Made by a program: the position numbers and the translations under genes. This document shows positions 45,355 through 54,179 of a stretch of 64,000 bases of DNA, piece after piece. The stretch lies in the NCBI RefSeq assembly GCF_016429065.1, contig NZ_JAELTX010000001.1, positions 62,001 through 126,000 of the forward strand, read 5' to 3'. The notes beneath the pieces were generated by a model, which did no database searches, was not told where the DNA came from, and saw only the letters and a list, made by a program, of their open reading frames with translations. Positions within the stretch are counted from its first letter, which is position 1, and every line of letters starts with the position of its first letter. Source of the stretch: Pedobacter sp. ASV17. Its GTDB lineage: Bacteria > Bacteroidota > Bacteroidia > Sphingobacteriales > Sphingobacteriaceae.

Positions 45355-45888
45355 ATGAGTGAAAGATCCATCAAAAAACCTCTCTTTATTGTTCTTGCCA
45401 TTACCGTACCGCTATTGATTGCTTCTGTAGGCGTTTTTTTTGCTTTTAAATCGGTATTAAAGAGCATGCAGACGTCCCTTAAAAACAATAATCATATCAG
45501 CATAACGGTTTTTGCGAACAGCTTCAAAGACAAGGAAAAGTTTAATGAGATGATGATTGATTTTTATGCCATGGCTAATATGGCCGAAGCTATTTTCCCA
45601 TTAGACACGACCTCGAAGAGCAGAGAGAAAGTACTTTCGGACGTTAGAGATATTGGCGTTTATTACTGGAACAGGAACATCGAAATTATTGACAGCTTAA
45701 ATAAATTAACGCATAGCAAAAGCGTACAACCCAAAATAGGGGTTTACAAAACCTACAGCACCTTGAACAAGGAATACTACACCTTAATTTATAAGTCTTT
45801 AGAGGAACGCAGCACGAAGTACGACATTGAACTTAAAGCTTACGAAGCGAAAATCAGTAAGCTGTCTAAGGAAATTTACGTTAAGTAA
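45355..45888 (+). CDS. Single-pass membrane-anchored protein, function unknown
   Basis: A 177-residue protein. One transmembrane helix near the N-terminus (about 9-31) is followed by a periplasmic, strongly helical, charged domain that may form a coiled coil (KEKFNEMMIDFYAMAN, ERSTKYDIELKAYEAKISKL). No family recognised. It starts 8 bases after the acetyltransferase stop and is probably part of the nhaA transcript. Confidence 0.65.
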   Translation: MSERSIKKPLFIVLAITVPLLIASVGVFFAFKSVLKSMQTSLKNNNHISITVFANSFKDKEKFNEMMIDFYAMANMAEAIFPLDTTSKSREKVLSDVRDIGVYYWNRNIEIIDSLNKLTHSKSVQPKIGVYKTYSTLNKEYYTLIYKSLEERSTKYDIELKAYEAKISKLSKEIYVK

Positions 45889-45924
45889 CTACTCCCTCTT
45901 TATTTTGTATCAAAACAAATTGAT

Positions 45925-46680
45925 ATGGCTTTTTATGATTTAGCTAAACAAGAGCGAGAGGTATTAGTGAAGCAAATTCAGGCGGTTATCTTAAAAGAGA
46001 TGAGCGTAGCAAATTATACCGCTATACTTCCCTATTTTGCTGACGAGGATACCTATATTAGAAAAGCGGCCTACCTGGCCATTGGGAAAATCTACAAAAT
46101 GGATATTGGGCATTTGCCTAACATTATTGAACTGTTAAACAATCTTCTTGGCCATGATGATTTTAAAGTAAGACAGACCGTAGTGAATGCTGCTGGTGAA
46201 ATTGGCAAAAGTGATTTTACGGTAGTTCAGTCTTTTTTTGACAAGGGATTATTAGACGAGCATCATGCGGTGAGAAATGCTGTGATTGGTTCCGTAAAAA
46301 AAATGGGCGAAGTAAACCCTTCTCCAGTATTGGCTTGGGCCGCAAGTTATTTGCAACATCCCGATAAAGAAATTAGGCGTGAGATTTGCCATGGTATTGA
46401 GCTTAGGGGACGAAAATATCCACAAGACATTTTACCCTTGTTGAAACAACTAGAATTTGACCCCACAAAAAGGGTGAGTAGCACTTTAGTTCATGTGATT
46501 GGACAAATTGCCTACAAAAAGGGATGCTTGGCTACGGTAATTGCCGATCTTAAAACTTGGCAGAACAAAGAGTTGGTAGATCAAGCTATTTTAGAAATTA
46601 TTGATGTTCATGAGCGTTATAAAGATTTTGCTGTTTTGACTCAGCAAGAAGCTATGGACTATATTTCCAAGCATTTTTAA
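45925..46680 (+). CDS. HEAT-repeat protein
   Basis: A 251-residue all-helical protein with HEAT-like repeats, for example YIRKAAYLAIGKIYK (about 45-59), KVRQTVVNAAGEIGK (about 83-97) and AVRNAVIGSVKKMGE (about 117-131). A related C-terminal repeat is in RREICHGIELRGRKY. No signal peptide. It resembles DNA alkylation repeat or scaffold proteins but carries no catalytic motif I can name. It may be the last gene of the nhaA group, with a 36-base gap. Confidence 0.75.
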   Translation: MAFYDLAKQEREVLVKQIQAVILKEMSVANYTAILPYFADEDTYIRKAAYLAIGKIYKMDIGHLPNIIELLNNLLGHDDFKVRQTVVNAAGEIGKSDFTVVQSFFDKGLLDEHHAVRNAVIGSVKKMGEVNPSPVLAWAASYLQHPDKEIRREICHGIELRGRKYPQDILPLLKQLEFDPTKRVSSTLVHVIGQIAYKKGCLATVIADLKTWQNKELVDQAILEIIDVHERYKDFAVLTQQEAMDYISKHF

Positions 46681-47058
46681 AGAGTAATCACTAAACGTTG
46701 TCATGTTGAGCTTGTCGAAACATTATGCAGCAAGTAGTCTTCGACAGGCTCAGACTGACAGACGAAGTGAGCGCTTGGATTTGGCCAATGGTTTTAACAC
46801 CAATGTCTTTGACCACCCTCCGACTGATAAAAAGGGTGCAAACAAGCGAGGTCTGATTAGCACAAGTAGTCTTCGACAAGCTCAGACTGACAAGTGGGAT
46901 GAGAAGCTTGGACTGTGCTGTGGCTTTAACACCACGGTCTTTGACTGCCCTCCGACAAACAAAAAGGAGCCCAAGCGAGGCGCGATTAGCACAAATAGTC
47001 TTCGATAGGCTCAGACTGACAAAGCAGGGTTGAGAAATTGGGATGAACAGTTCAAACT
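46681..47058. repeat. Tandem 129-132 bp repeat unit
   Basis: Units begin AGTCTTCGACAGGCTCAGAC at 46736, 46868 and (partial) 46997, so the spacings are 132 and 129 bases. Interiors share words such as TTTAACACCA and CGACTGATAAAAAGG or variants. An open 101-codon plus-strand frame runs across them but is a by-product of the repeats. A GTCATGTTGAGC arm sits at 46700. Confidence 0.7.
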
Positions 47059-47826
47059 TTACTTGAACTGTCCCATAAATCCCTTAATGCTTCCTTTTAG
47101 GTTGTTGGCATCGATATTTTTTACAAAGGCACTTCCTATAATGGCACCGCTTGCATATTGACTTGCGGCTTGGTAAGTTTCTTTATTAGAAATTCCAAAA
47201 CCAATCACTACTGGGCTTTTCAGGTTCATGTCGGCAATGCGTTTAAAGTAAGCTGTTGCACTTTCAGAAACCGCCAAATTACTTCCAGTAGTAGCCGAAG
47301 AGGATACCAAATAGATAAAAGCATTACTCAACCCATCAATTTTGCGGATACGCTCTTCTGAGGTTTGTGGTGTTACCAAAAAGATATTGCTTAAACCGTA
47401 TTTTTCAAAAGTTGATTGATACAATTCTTCGTATTCGTACATCGGCAAATCGGGAATGATACAGCCATCAACCCCTACTTCTTGACATTTTTGGCAAAAA
47501 GCCTCTACTCCATATTGTAAAACCACATTTACGTAGCCCATCAGTAAAATAGGAATGTTTACTCTTTGACGTAAATCTTTCAATTGATCAAATAAAATGG
47601 CCAAGGTCATGCCGTTATCTAAAGCCTGTTTGCTGCTGGCTTGTATAATGGGGCCATCTGCCACTGGATCTGAATAGGGAAAACCTACTTCCAGAAAATC
47701 GGCTCCTGCTTTCTCTAGTTCCTCGGCAATATCCAAGGTATCGTTCAAATTAGGGTAACCTGCGGTATAATAAATAGAGAGTAACTCTCTTTGTTGTTGC
47801 TGAAATAGTTGTTGAAGTCTGTTCAT
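47059..47826 (-). CDS. trpA: Tryptophan synthase alpha chain
   Basis: A 255-residue TIM barrel that cleaves indole-3-glycerol phosphate to indole. Active-site motifs are LEVGFPYSDPVADGPIIQ (about 40-57, with the catalytic Glu/Asp) and the flexible-loop region YLVSSSATTGSN. VIGFGISNKE is the phosphate-binding loop. It is the last gene of the trpD-F-B-A group, 76 bases after trpB. Confidence 0.95.
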   Translation of the reverse strand: MNRLQQLFQQQQRELLSIYYTAGYPNLNDTLDIAEELEKAGADFLEVGFPYSDPVADGPIIQASSKQALDNGMTLAILFDQLKDLRQRVNIPILLMGYVNVVLQYGVEAFCQKCQEVGVDGCIIPDLPMYEYEELYQSTFEKYGLSNIFLVTPQTSEERIRKIDGLSNAFIYLVSSSATTGSNLAVSESATAYFKRIADMNLKSPVVIGFGISNKETYQAASQYASGAIIGSAFVKNIDANNLKGSIKGFMGQFK

Positions 47827-47902
47827 TTATGTCGAGTGTTTAGTAGTTAGTGGTTAGGGCTTAGTCGTTAGGCGCAACGCTCAATCCTAAACCTTTTTAC
47901 CT

Positions 47903-49084
47903 TTATAAATTAAAATATTTCATATAGGTTTCCATGTCTTTATCGCCCCTACCCGAAAGACAAACGACTACATTATCACCTGCTTTAAATTGCATTTTTT
48001 CGAGATAGGCCAAGGCATGTGCACTTTCAATCGCGGGAATAATCCCTTCATATTGGGTTAAAAGCAAGCCAGCTTGTAGTGCCTCGTCATCAGTAATTGA
48101 AGCATAAAGACCACGGCCTGTTTTAAACAAATGTGCATGCTGTGGACCAATACCTGGGTAGTCCAATCCAGCCGAAACAGAATGTGGTTCTACGACCTGT
48201 CCATCTGGCGTTTGCATTAAAATACTTCTACTGCCATGTAATACCCCTTCTTTTCCCAAAGTGGTAGTGGCCGCAGAAAAACCGCTATCCACTCCTTTAC
48301 CTGCCGCCTCAACCGCAATCAGTTTTACACTTTCATCATCAATAAAATGGTAGAACATGCCCATTGCATTACTTCCGCCACCTACACAAGCCAATACATA
48401 ATCTGGCAATGATTTTCCAGTTTGCTCTTGGAGCTGCTTTTTGGTTTCGAAAGAGATGATCGACTGAAATTGCGCCACCATGTCGGGATAAGGATGTGGA
48501 CCAACCACCGAGCCAATGATATAATGGGTATCTACAGGATTGGCGATCCAGTCACGCATGGCTTCGTTAGTAGCGTCTTTCAATGTTTTACTCCCCGAGG
48601 TTGCAGCCACTACTTTTGCGCCTAGCATTTTCATACGAGCCACATTAGGTGCCTGACGTTTAATATCCACCTCGCCCATGTACACCACACACTCTAAACC
48701 ACGCAGAGCACAAACGGTAGCGGTGGCCACCCCATGTTGTCCTGCGCCAGTTTCGGCAATGATCCGCTTTTTCCCCAGCTTTTCGGCCAGTAAAATTTGG
48801 CCTATGGTATTGTTAATTTTATGGGCTCCTGTATGGTTCAGGTCTTCGCGCTTAAGGAAAATATTTGCGCCGTATTTATCAGACAAACGTTTGGCCAGAT
48901 AAAGTGGCGATGGTCTGCCTACGTAATCTTTGAGCAGGGCCTTAAATTCCTGCTGAAATTGTTCGTCGTCAATAATTACTTGGTACTGTTGACGCAGTTC
49001 TTCTACGTTCGGATAAAGCATTTCGGGGATGTAAGCTCCACCAAAATCACCATAGTACCCTCTTTCGTCTACAAAATAATTCAT
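47903..49084 (-). CDS. trpB: Tryptophan synthase beta chain
   Basis: A 393-residue PLP enzyme condensing indole with serine. The PLP lysine lies in [13 protein letters not shown] (about 82-94). The substrate site is [17 protein letters not shown] and the phosphate loop is [10 protein letters not shown]. It works as an alpha2-beta2 complex with TrpA. The 76-base gap to trpA and 102-base gap to trpF are longer than usual for an operon, and the trpF-trpB gap holds a GTCATTTCGA repeat. Confidence 0.96.
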   Translation of the reverse strand: MNYFVDERGYYGDFGGAYIPEMLYPNVEELRQQYQVIIDDEQFQQEFKALLKDYVGRPSPLYLAKRLSDKYGANIFLKREDLNHTGAHKINNTIGQILLAEKLGKKRIIAETGAGQHGVATATVCALRGLECVVYMGEVDIKRQAPNVARMKMLGAKVVAATSGSKTLKDATNEAMRDWIANPVDTHYIIGSVVGPHPYPDMVAQFQSIISFETKKQLQEQTGKSLPDYVLACVGGGSNAMGMFYHFIDDESVKLIAVEAAGKGVDSGFSAATTTLGKEGVLHGSRSILMQTPDGQVVEPHSVSAGLDYPGIGPQHAHLFKTGRGLYASITDDEALQAGLLLTQYEGIIPAIESAHALAYLEKMQFKAGDNVVVCLSGRGDKDMETYMKYFNL

Positions 49085-49102
49085 GTTTTATTTTATTCTT
49101 TC

Positions 49103-49135
49103 CGTCATTTCGAGTGAGCGTAGCGATGGGAAATC
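49103..49135. repeat. Single arm of the GTCATTTCGA repeat family
   Basis: GTCATTTCGAGTGAGCGTAG continues into GGGAAATCTAG within the trpF-trpB spacer. It matches the arms at 27885-28276 and 32938. Confidence 0.55.
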
Positions 49136-49186
49136 TAGTTATTTATTAGATATGTCCTCGTGCCTCGTCCGATATGACGAACTTGT

Positions 49187-49810
49187 TTAAGTTAATTCTT
49201 TAAAAAATTCTTTCAACTGCTCTACATCTTTCAAACCTGGCTCTAGCTCAAATTTACTGTTCACATCTATGGCGTAAAGCCTAGGGTCTTGTATTGTTTT
49301 AATTTGCGGTGCATGCTCTAATCCTATTCCTCCACTTAGGAAATAAGGTTGATCCAACTGATAACCTTCAAGTAATTTCCAATCAAATACTTTACCTGAG
49401 CCGCCATGTGCGGGTGTTTGGGTATCAAAAAGAAAATAATCTATCACAGGAGCATAGGCTTCCAATTGTTTAAAATCAAATTCAGGGTGAACGCCAAATG
49501 CTTTAATCACTTCTACTCCTATACTTTTTAGTTCTGCACAATATGCCACACTTTCTGTTCCATGTAACTGTACCGCCTTTAATTGATGCTTGGTTATTTT
49601 TAATTTTACTTCTTCGATTTCTTCATTGACGAATACTCCAACGGTTTTAATATCGGCAGGAACATATTTAATGAGTTCGGCAGATACTTCACTGATCAGT
49701 CTAGGGGATTTTGGATAGAAGATGAAGCCCAAGTAATCAGGTTGTAGGTTGGCTACCTCAGCAATATTGGCTGCTTGTTTCATCCCGCAAACTTTGATTT
49801 TCATTTTCAT
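49187..49810 (-). CDS. trpF: Phosphoribosylanthranilate isomerase
   Basis: A 207-residue TIM barrel converting phosphoribosylanthranilate to CdRP. The start KIKVCGMKQ carries the catalytic Cys of the KxCGM motif. Asp is in VIDYFLFDTQTPAHGGSG, with the phosphate-binding YFLSGGIG and AIDVNSKFE. The start may be the ATG at 49810 or the one 6 bases later. The upstream gap to trpD is 392 bases and contains repeats instead of trpC. Confidence 0.94.
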   Translation of the reverse strand: MKMKIKVCGMKQAANIAEVANLQPDYLGFIFYPKSPRLISEVSAELIKYVPADIKTVGVFVNEEIEEVKLKITKHQLKAVQLHGTESVAYCAELKSIGVEVIKAFGVHPEFDFKQLEAYAPVIDYFLFDTQTPAHGGSGKVFDWKLLEGYQLDQPYFLSGGIGLEHAPQIKTIQDPRLYAIDVNSKFELEPGLKDVEQLKEFFKELT

Positions 49811-49833
49811 TTTATTTAACCTGTTTTTATTTG

Positions 49834-50180
49834 AACCACCTTAGACACCTTAGAGCATTTTAGTGTTAACCGTTAAGGGATTAAGGGTATTAAGCTTGGT
49901 ATCGTCTTAATTTTCTTCATTTCTTAATGTTTTATTTCTTTTTTAACCACCTTAGACACCTTAGAACATTTTAGTTTGAGCCATTAGCCTTGGATATTGC
50001 CTTAATTATCTTCGTTTCTTAATGTTTTATTTCTTTTTAGGCACCTTAGAGCATTTTAGTGTTAACCATTAAGGGATTAAGGGACATTAAGTTTTGACAT
50101 TGCCTTAACTATCTTCATTTCTTAATATTTTATTTCTTTTTAACCACCTTAGACACCTTAGGACATTTTAGTTGGATTCT
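49834..50180. repeat. Tandem repeat array in the trpD-trpF gap
   Basis: Units begin AACCACCTTAGACACCTTAG at 49834 and 49945, a shortened one at about 50039 (GCACCTTAGAGC), and a partial one at 50142. Unit lengths are about 95-111 bases and each contains TTTCTTAATGTTTTATTTC or a near match. It fills the position where trpC is expected. No trpC sequence is visible. Confidence 0.75.
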
Positions 50181-50202
50181 AAGATTTAGATGGTTTGTTG
50201 GT

Positions 50203-51192
50203 TTATCCTGCTATTAAATTTTTAAAGCTTCCCAAGGCTCTTTTGCTTAACAAGGATTCTTCTGCTTCATAATAGCAATCGGCGAAACTTACATTTTGCT
50301 TAATGGTTTGTATGGCTAGTGCTGCATTGCACAATACTACATTTGTTTGCGCTTCCGTAGCTTCTCCATTTAGTACTTCCGTAAATATCTTCGCTGATGA
50401 TTCGATGGTATCTCCGCCTCGTATTTGTGTTTCCTGTAATTCCTCGAAACCTAAATCGGCAATTCTTGTCAGGGCTTCTCCTTTTTTACTGAAAGTTTTA
50501 AAATCACAGGTCAACGATACCTCATCAAAGCCATCCACGGCGTGTATAATGGTATAATTTTTATCGGTTTGTTGATACAAATAGGCATAGATACGGGCCA
50601 ACTCCAAACTAAACACTCCTACAATCTGATTTTTCGGTTTTGCTGGATTACACATTGGTCCCAACATGTTAAAAAAAGTTTTTACGCCCAATTCTCTACG
50701 GATAGGTGCAACGGTTTTCATTGCTGGATTGAACAATGGCGCATGGATAAAACAGATACCTGCCTTCTCTAAACTACGTTTTAACTCATTTTCATCACTG
50801 GTAAAACCATAGCCTAAATACTCCATCACATTACTAGATCCACAGCCAGAGGAAACGCCATAGTTACCATGTTTGGCTACTTTATGACCTGCACCAGCCA
50901 CTACAAACGAAGCTAAAGTAGAAATATTGAAAGTATCTTTGCCATCGCCGCCGGTACCGCAAAGGTCTACCAGTTCAAAGTCGGAGAAATCAACTTTCAG
51001 GCACAAGTCCAACATCGCATCACGGAAACCTTTTAATTCTTCGACAGTAATGTTACGCATACAATAGGCCGTAATAAATGCAGCAATTTGAGCATGGTTA
51101 AATTCGCCCATGGCAATAGAGGTCAGTATTTTTTGAGCCTCGGCACTGCTAAAAGTCTTGTTTTCAAAAAGGTGGTTAAGTATTTTCTTCAT
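50203..51192 (-). CDS. trpD: Anthranilate phosphoribosyltransferase
   Basis: A 329-residue enzyme transferring phosphoribose to anthranilate. The PRPP-binding motif is DLCGTGGDGKDTFNISTL (about 77-94), the anthranilate site is KHGNYGVSSGCGSSNVME, and the metal site is DGFDEVS. The ATG at 51192 was taken, since the frame upstream opens only with a TTG. It is directly preceded by a terminator hairpin and a Trp-rich leader peptide, so its expression is controlled by attenuation. Confidence 0.95.
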   Translation of the reverse strand: MKKILNHLFENKTFSSAEAQKILTSIAMGEFNHAQIAAFITAYCMRNITVEELKGFRDAMLDLCLKVDFSDFELVDLCGTGGDGKDTFNISTLASFVVAGAGHKVAKHGNYGVSSGCGSSNVMEYLGYGFTSDENELKRSLEKAGICFIHAPLFNPAMKTVAPIRRELGVKTFFNMLGPMCNPAKPKNQIVGVFSLELARIYAYLYQQTDKNYTIIHAVDGFDEVSLTCDFKTFSKKGEALTRIADLGFEELQETQIRGGDTIESSAKIFTEVLNGEATEAQTNVVLCNAALAIQTIKQNVSFADCYYEAEESLLSKRALGSFKNLIAG

Positions 51193-51198
51193 GGTTAT

Positions 51199-51230
51199 CA
51201 ACAAAAAAAGGTTGCCTCATCAGCAACCTT
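51199..51230 (-). terminator. trp attenuator terminator
   Basis: Stem AAGGTTGC/GCAACCTT with a seven-base loop, followed on the minus strand by seven T residues, ending 10 bases before the trpD ATG. The upstream word GACCTTTT can pair with AGAAGGT of the first stem arm, giving an alternative antiterminator. Confidence 0.85.
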
Positions 51231-51273
51231 CTAAAATATTCTTATTAAAAAAATAAACGTACAAAAGGTCACA

Positions 51274-51327
51274 TCACGCTATTGCGTTATGCCACCACCA
51301 AATTGTATTTACGTTTACTTGTTTCAT
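51274..51327 (-). CDS. trpL: trp leader peptide with three consecutive Trp codons
   Basis: A 17-codon ORF reading MKQVNVNTIWWWHNAIA, then TGA. The TGG-TGG-TGG run at 51292-51300 would stall ribosomes when charged tRNA-Trp is scarce. Downstream come an alternative pairing region and the terminator before trpD. A segment in its own coding part (TAAACGTA) is complementary to TACGTTTA downstream, as needed for the 1:2 pause hairpin. Such a leader is too short for ordinary gene calling. Confidence 0.85.
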   Translation of the reverse strand: MKQVNVNTIWWWHNAIA

Positions 51328-51335
51328 TCTGTAAG

Positions 51336-51369
51336 CAAATATGTAATTGTTTTTCTTTAAATGCAAAAA
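51336..51369 (-). promoter_or_regulatory. Promoter of the trp leader
   Basis: On the minus strand CATATTTG (51336-51343) is one base off TAnnTTTG, and TTTTTG (51364-51369) lies 20 bases upstream as the -33 box. The leader ATG is 9 bases from the -7 box. It sits just past the stop of the upstream kinase gene. Confidence 0.6.
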
Positions 51370-51381
51370 CGTTTTTACTTT

Positions 51382-53361
51382 TTATGCAATATTTTTCAAA
51401 AAGCCCTTCATCGTGAAAGAAAAAGTGGTGCCTTTTCCTATCTCGCTCTGTACTTCGAGCTTACCTGCATTGGCCAACACAAATTCTCGACAAATGATTA
51501 AACCCAAACTGGTTCCTTCTTCTGCTGAAGTACCTTTGGTTCCTGTTGCCGAGAGTTCAAAAAGTTTTTCGATTCTGGATTGACTAATACCTACCCCATT
51601 ATCCATCACCTCGAACTTAATGGTATGCTTATCAATGGCTTTTGCTTTCAAAGTGACCTGTCCATTTTTTTCGGTGAATTTAATGGCATTGGCCAATAAG
51701 TTTCTCACCACAAAATCAAAATGGTCTGCATCCGCTTTCAGCACCACCCCTTCTTGTATATCTACATCAAGCGTAATGCCTTTTTCTGTTGCCGACTCCT
51801 GTAACAAACCTAAATTGCGATAAATATTTACGACGGGATTAAACTCTGAAATATTCAATCGAACTCCCTTAATTTGCATTTGCCCCCATTTGAGTAGTTT
51901 ATCTAATATTTCCAAACTGCTATCACAATGGGCAACTAGCTTTCCTACCATTTTCTCCTGTATGTCTTGGTCCAGTTCTTTATCTGAAATCAGTTTAAGA
52001 ATGCTAATGGTAGACACTAAGGGCGAACGGATATCATGGGCTATAATAGAGAAAAATTTATCCTTGATCTCATTACTTTCCTCAAGCTCTTTATTGGCAC
52101 TGGTCAGTAATTTATTCAAGTGTCTAGAGCGGAAATAATTCCCCAAGGTAACGATGAGCACTATAAATATGGCAATGGCTACATAAAGGAAGATGTTTTT
52201 AATCATCTTTTGCTCCTTGGTTTGCGCCTTAAGCTCGGTTAATTGGGTTTTGGACTTCTCCAACTCATAAGCGCTCTCTAGGCTCGAAACCTGTTTCATC
52301 ATATCGGTATAAAATACCTGCTCGGCCAAACTGTTTCGCTGTTCCCGATAATAAAGCGCCTTGGCTAAATTACCTTTTGCTTTATACAAATCTCCAATAT
52401 TATCCAATGCGGCAATTTGTTGTCGGTACATTTTATGCGTTTCTGCAATTTTTAAGGCCTGCGAAAGATAAAAGAGAGCGCTGTCTGGCTGATTTTTCAC
52501 ATATACTTGAGAAAGTTCAATCAAGGTTGACTGCTCTCTGAGTACATTTTTGATTTCTCTGGTAAATACTAAAGCCTGGTTATAAATACTAATGGCTTGG
52601 TTACGTTTGCCGCTTTTGTAATAAGCCGTACCCAACTGCACCAATAAACTAATCCTTAAACCATTAAAATCGGGTCTGTTGCTTTTAGAAAGGCCTTTAT
52701 TTAAATAAGCGATTGCTTTATCGTATTGGCCTATTTTGGTATATACATTTCCGTAATTAATGTACATGTTTAGCGACAGGTTGGAAAGCGGAATTTGACG
52801 ATCAATTTCTTCGGCCATGCGCAGGTTACTCAAGGCATTTTCATACTCGCCCAAACTGTAATAAGCTTCTGCAAATACCACTCTTCCTTCGAGCATGCCT
52901 GGCTTATGACCATTTTTTTCGCTAATGTTGAGGGCGTCCATAAAATAAGATAACGCCTTATCAAAATTCCCTTTACGTTTTTCTACTACACCGAGCCTCA
53001 CTAAAGTTGCTGCCAAACCTATGTCATCGCCCGCTTCTCTATAAATCGCCTCGGCTTCCAAATACTTTTCCCGAGAATCTTTATACCTCGTGGCATTGTC
53101 GTCAATCATGCCATATTGGTTAAGTAAAGCGGCTTTACCCAACAAGTCGCCTTGCGTTTCGGCCACTTTAAGGCCTTGCTTTACAAAATAAAGTGCCGAA
53201 TCGGGGTTAAGGTATCTGTAATATTTAACGATCTGGATATAATCCTTGCTATTATTTAAGGCATGCGAAGGCCGCTGGGCTAAAGCTCCCAAGATGAAGA
53301 GGTGATTTAACAAAAATCCAAACAAGACAAAAATGAGCGTTTTTTGCTTGTGACGCGTCAT
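51382..53361 (-). CDS. TPR-domain sensor histidine kinase
   Basis: A 659-residue kinase. A signal/hydrophobic start (about 8-28) precedes about seven TPR repeats (about 40-360; for example GNFDKALSYFMDALNISEKNG and GNLAKALYYREQRNS). A coiled coil and a transmembrane helix (about 392-412) lead to the H-box SIIAHDIRSPLVS with His442. The intact ATPase domain has N-box FDFVVRNLLANAIKFTEKNG, G1 DNGVGISQSR and G2 GTSLGLIICREF. The TPR part should be periplasmic. There is no response regulator nearby. Its start overlaps the SDR stop by one base, so it belongs to the recR operon. Confidence 0.9.
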   Translation of the reverse strand: MTRHKQKTLIFVLFGFLLNHLFILGALAQRPSHALNNSKDYIQIVKYYRYLNPDSALYFVKQGLKVAETQGDLLGKAALLNQYGMIDDNATRYKDSREKYLEAEAIYREAGDDIGLAATLVRLGVVEKRKGNFDKALSYFMDALNISEKNGHKPGMLEGRVVFAEAYYSLGEYENALSNLRMAEEIDRQIPLSNLSLNMYINYGNVYTKIGQYDKAIAYLNKGLSKSNRPDFNGLRISLLVQLGTAYYKSGKRNQAISIYNQALVFTREIKNVLREQSTLIELSQVYVKNQPDSALFYLSQALKIAETHKMYRQQIAALDNIGDLYKAKGNLAKALYYREQRNSLAEQVFYTDMMKQVSSLESAYELEKSKTQLTELKAQTKEQKMIKNIFLYVAIAIFIVLIVTLGNYFRSRHLNKLLTSANKELEESNEIKDKFFSIIAHDIRSPLVSTISILKLISDKELDQDIQEKMVGKLVAHCDSSLEILDKLLKWGQMQIKGVRLNISEFNPVVNIYRNLGLLQESATEKGITLDVDIQEGVVLKADADHFDFVVRNLLANAIKFTEKNGQVTLKAKAIDKHTIKFEVMDNGVGISQSRIEKLFELSATGTKGTSAEEGTSLGLIICREFVLANAGKLEVQSEIGKGTTFSFTMKGFLKNIA

Positions 53362-54176
53362 TATTTAATCAGGGGATTTTTTTCTTTAGTGAAAAGTTCA
53401 AATACTTTTTTATCGGCAAATGCGGGAAACAACTTATTGACCCAAACGGCAAGTTTACCCTGTCGGGTCATGATCAAGGTACGTTTCCTTTGTTCGATGC
53501 CATCGCAAATACGTTGTGCCACTTCTTCGGCACTCATCATTTTTCCTTCTTCCATACTGGTTTCGCCATGCGCAGTTCCGTCTTGCGACAAAGCAGCCAC
53601 TCGGATATTGGAAGTGGTGAATCCTGGACAGGCCACCATTACGTGTACTCCTGTTTTCAGTAACTCGGTACGTAACGACTCCATAAAACCGTTCATCGCA
53701 AACTTAGAAGATGAATAGCCTGTACGTCCAGGCAAACCTCTATACCCCGCAATTGAAGATACGGCTACAATACTTCCAGTGGTTTTTAAAATCTCTGGAA
53801 GTGCATATTTAGTGCAATAAACGGTGCCCCAAAAGTTCACGTCCATCAAATCTTTAAGCACCGACAGGTCTAAATCTTTAAACAAAGCACGCATGGATAA
53901 GCCTGCATTGTTAATGAGCACATCTAGCTTACCAAAGGTGAGTATGGTTTGTTTAACCAATGCCTCGCAATCTTCTTCTTTACTCACATCGGCCTGTACG
54001 GCCAAAGCTTTAACGCCATATTCCTTTTCCAGCTCTGCAGTAATTTCACAAAGGGTTACATATTGGCGTGCTGCCAGTACAATATTAGCACCCCGTTTCG
54101 CCATTTCCTGTGCCAGCGCTTTTCCAATACCGGAAGATGCGCCAGTGATGACTACCGTTTTATCTTTTAAACTCAT
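53361..54176 (-). CDS. SDR family oxidoreductase
   Basis: A 271-residue classical short-chain dehydrogenase/reductase. The NAD(P) motif is TGASSGIG (about 11-18), NNAG is at about 89-92, the catalytic Ser is in VAVSSIAG, and the YSSSK motif carries Tyr and Lys (about 154-158). The C-terminal tail with a hydrophobic helix (KLAVWVNKLFPAF) is typical of membrane-associated DHRS7-like SDRs. The substrate is unknown. It is 3 bases from recR and coupled to the kinase gene. Confidence 0.9.
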   Translation of the reverse strand: MSLKDKTVVITGASSGIGKALAQEMAKRGANIVLAARQYVTLCEITAELEKEYGVKALAVQADVSKEEDCEALVKQTILTFGKLDVLINNAGLSMRALFKDLDLSVLKDLMDVNFWGTVYCTKYALPEILKTTGSIVAVSSIAGYRGLPGRTGYSSSKFAMNGFMESLRTELLKTGVHVMVACPGFTTSNIRVAALSQDGTAHGETSMEEGKMMSAEEVAQRICDGIEQRKRTLIMTRQGKLAVWVNKLFPAFADKKVFELFTKEKNPLIK

Positions 54177-54179
54177 AAA

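Noticed and set aside
46703-47008. 101-codon plus-strand ORF (SLRQAQTD-type repeats)
   Set aside because: It runs exactly along the tandem 130-bp repeat, uses odd composition and has no protein-like features beyond the repeated words.
49834-50180. CRISPR array
   Set aside because: Units are 95-111 bases and the whole unit is repeated; there are no short repeats with unique spacers and no cas genes.
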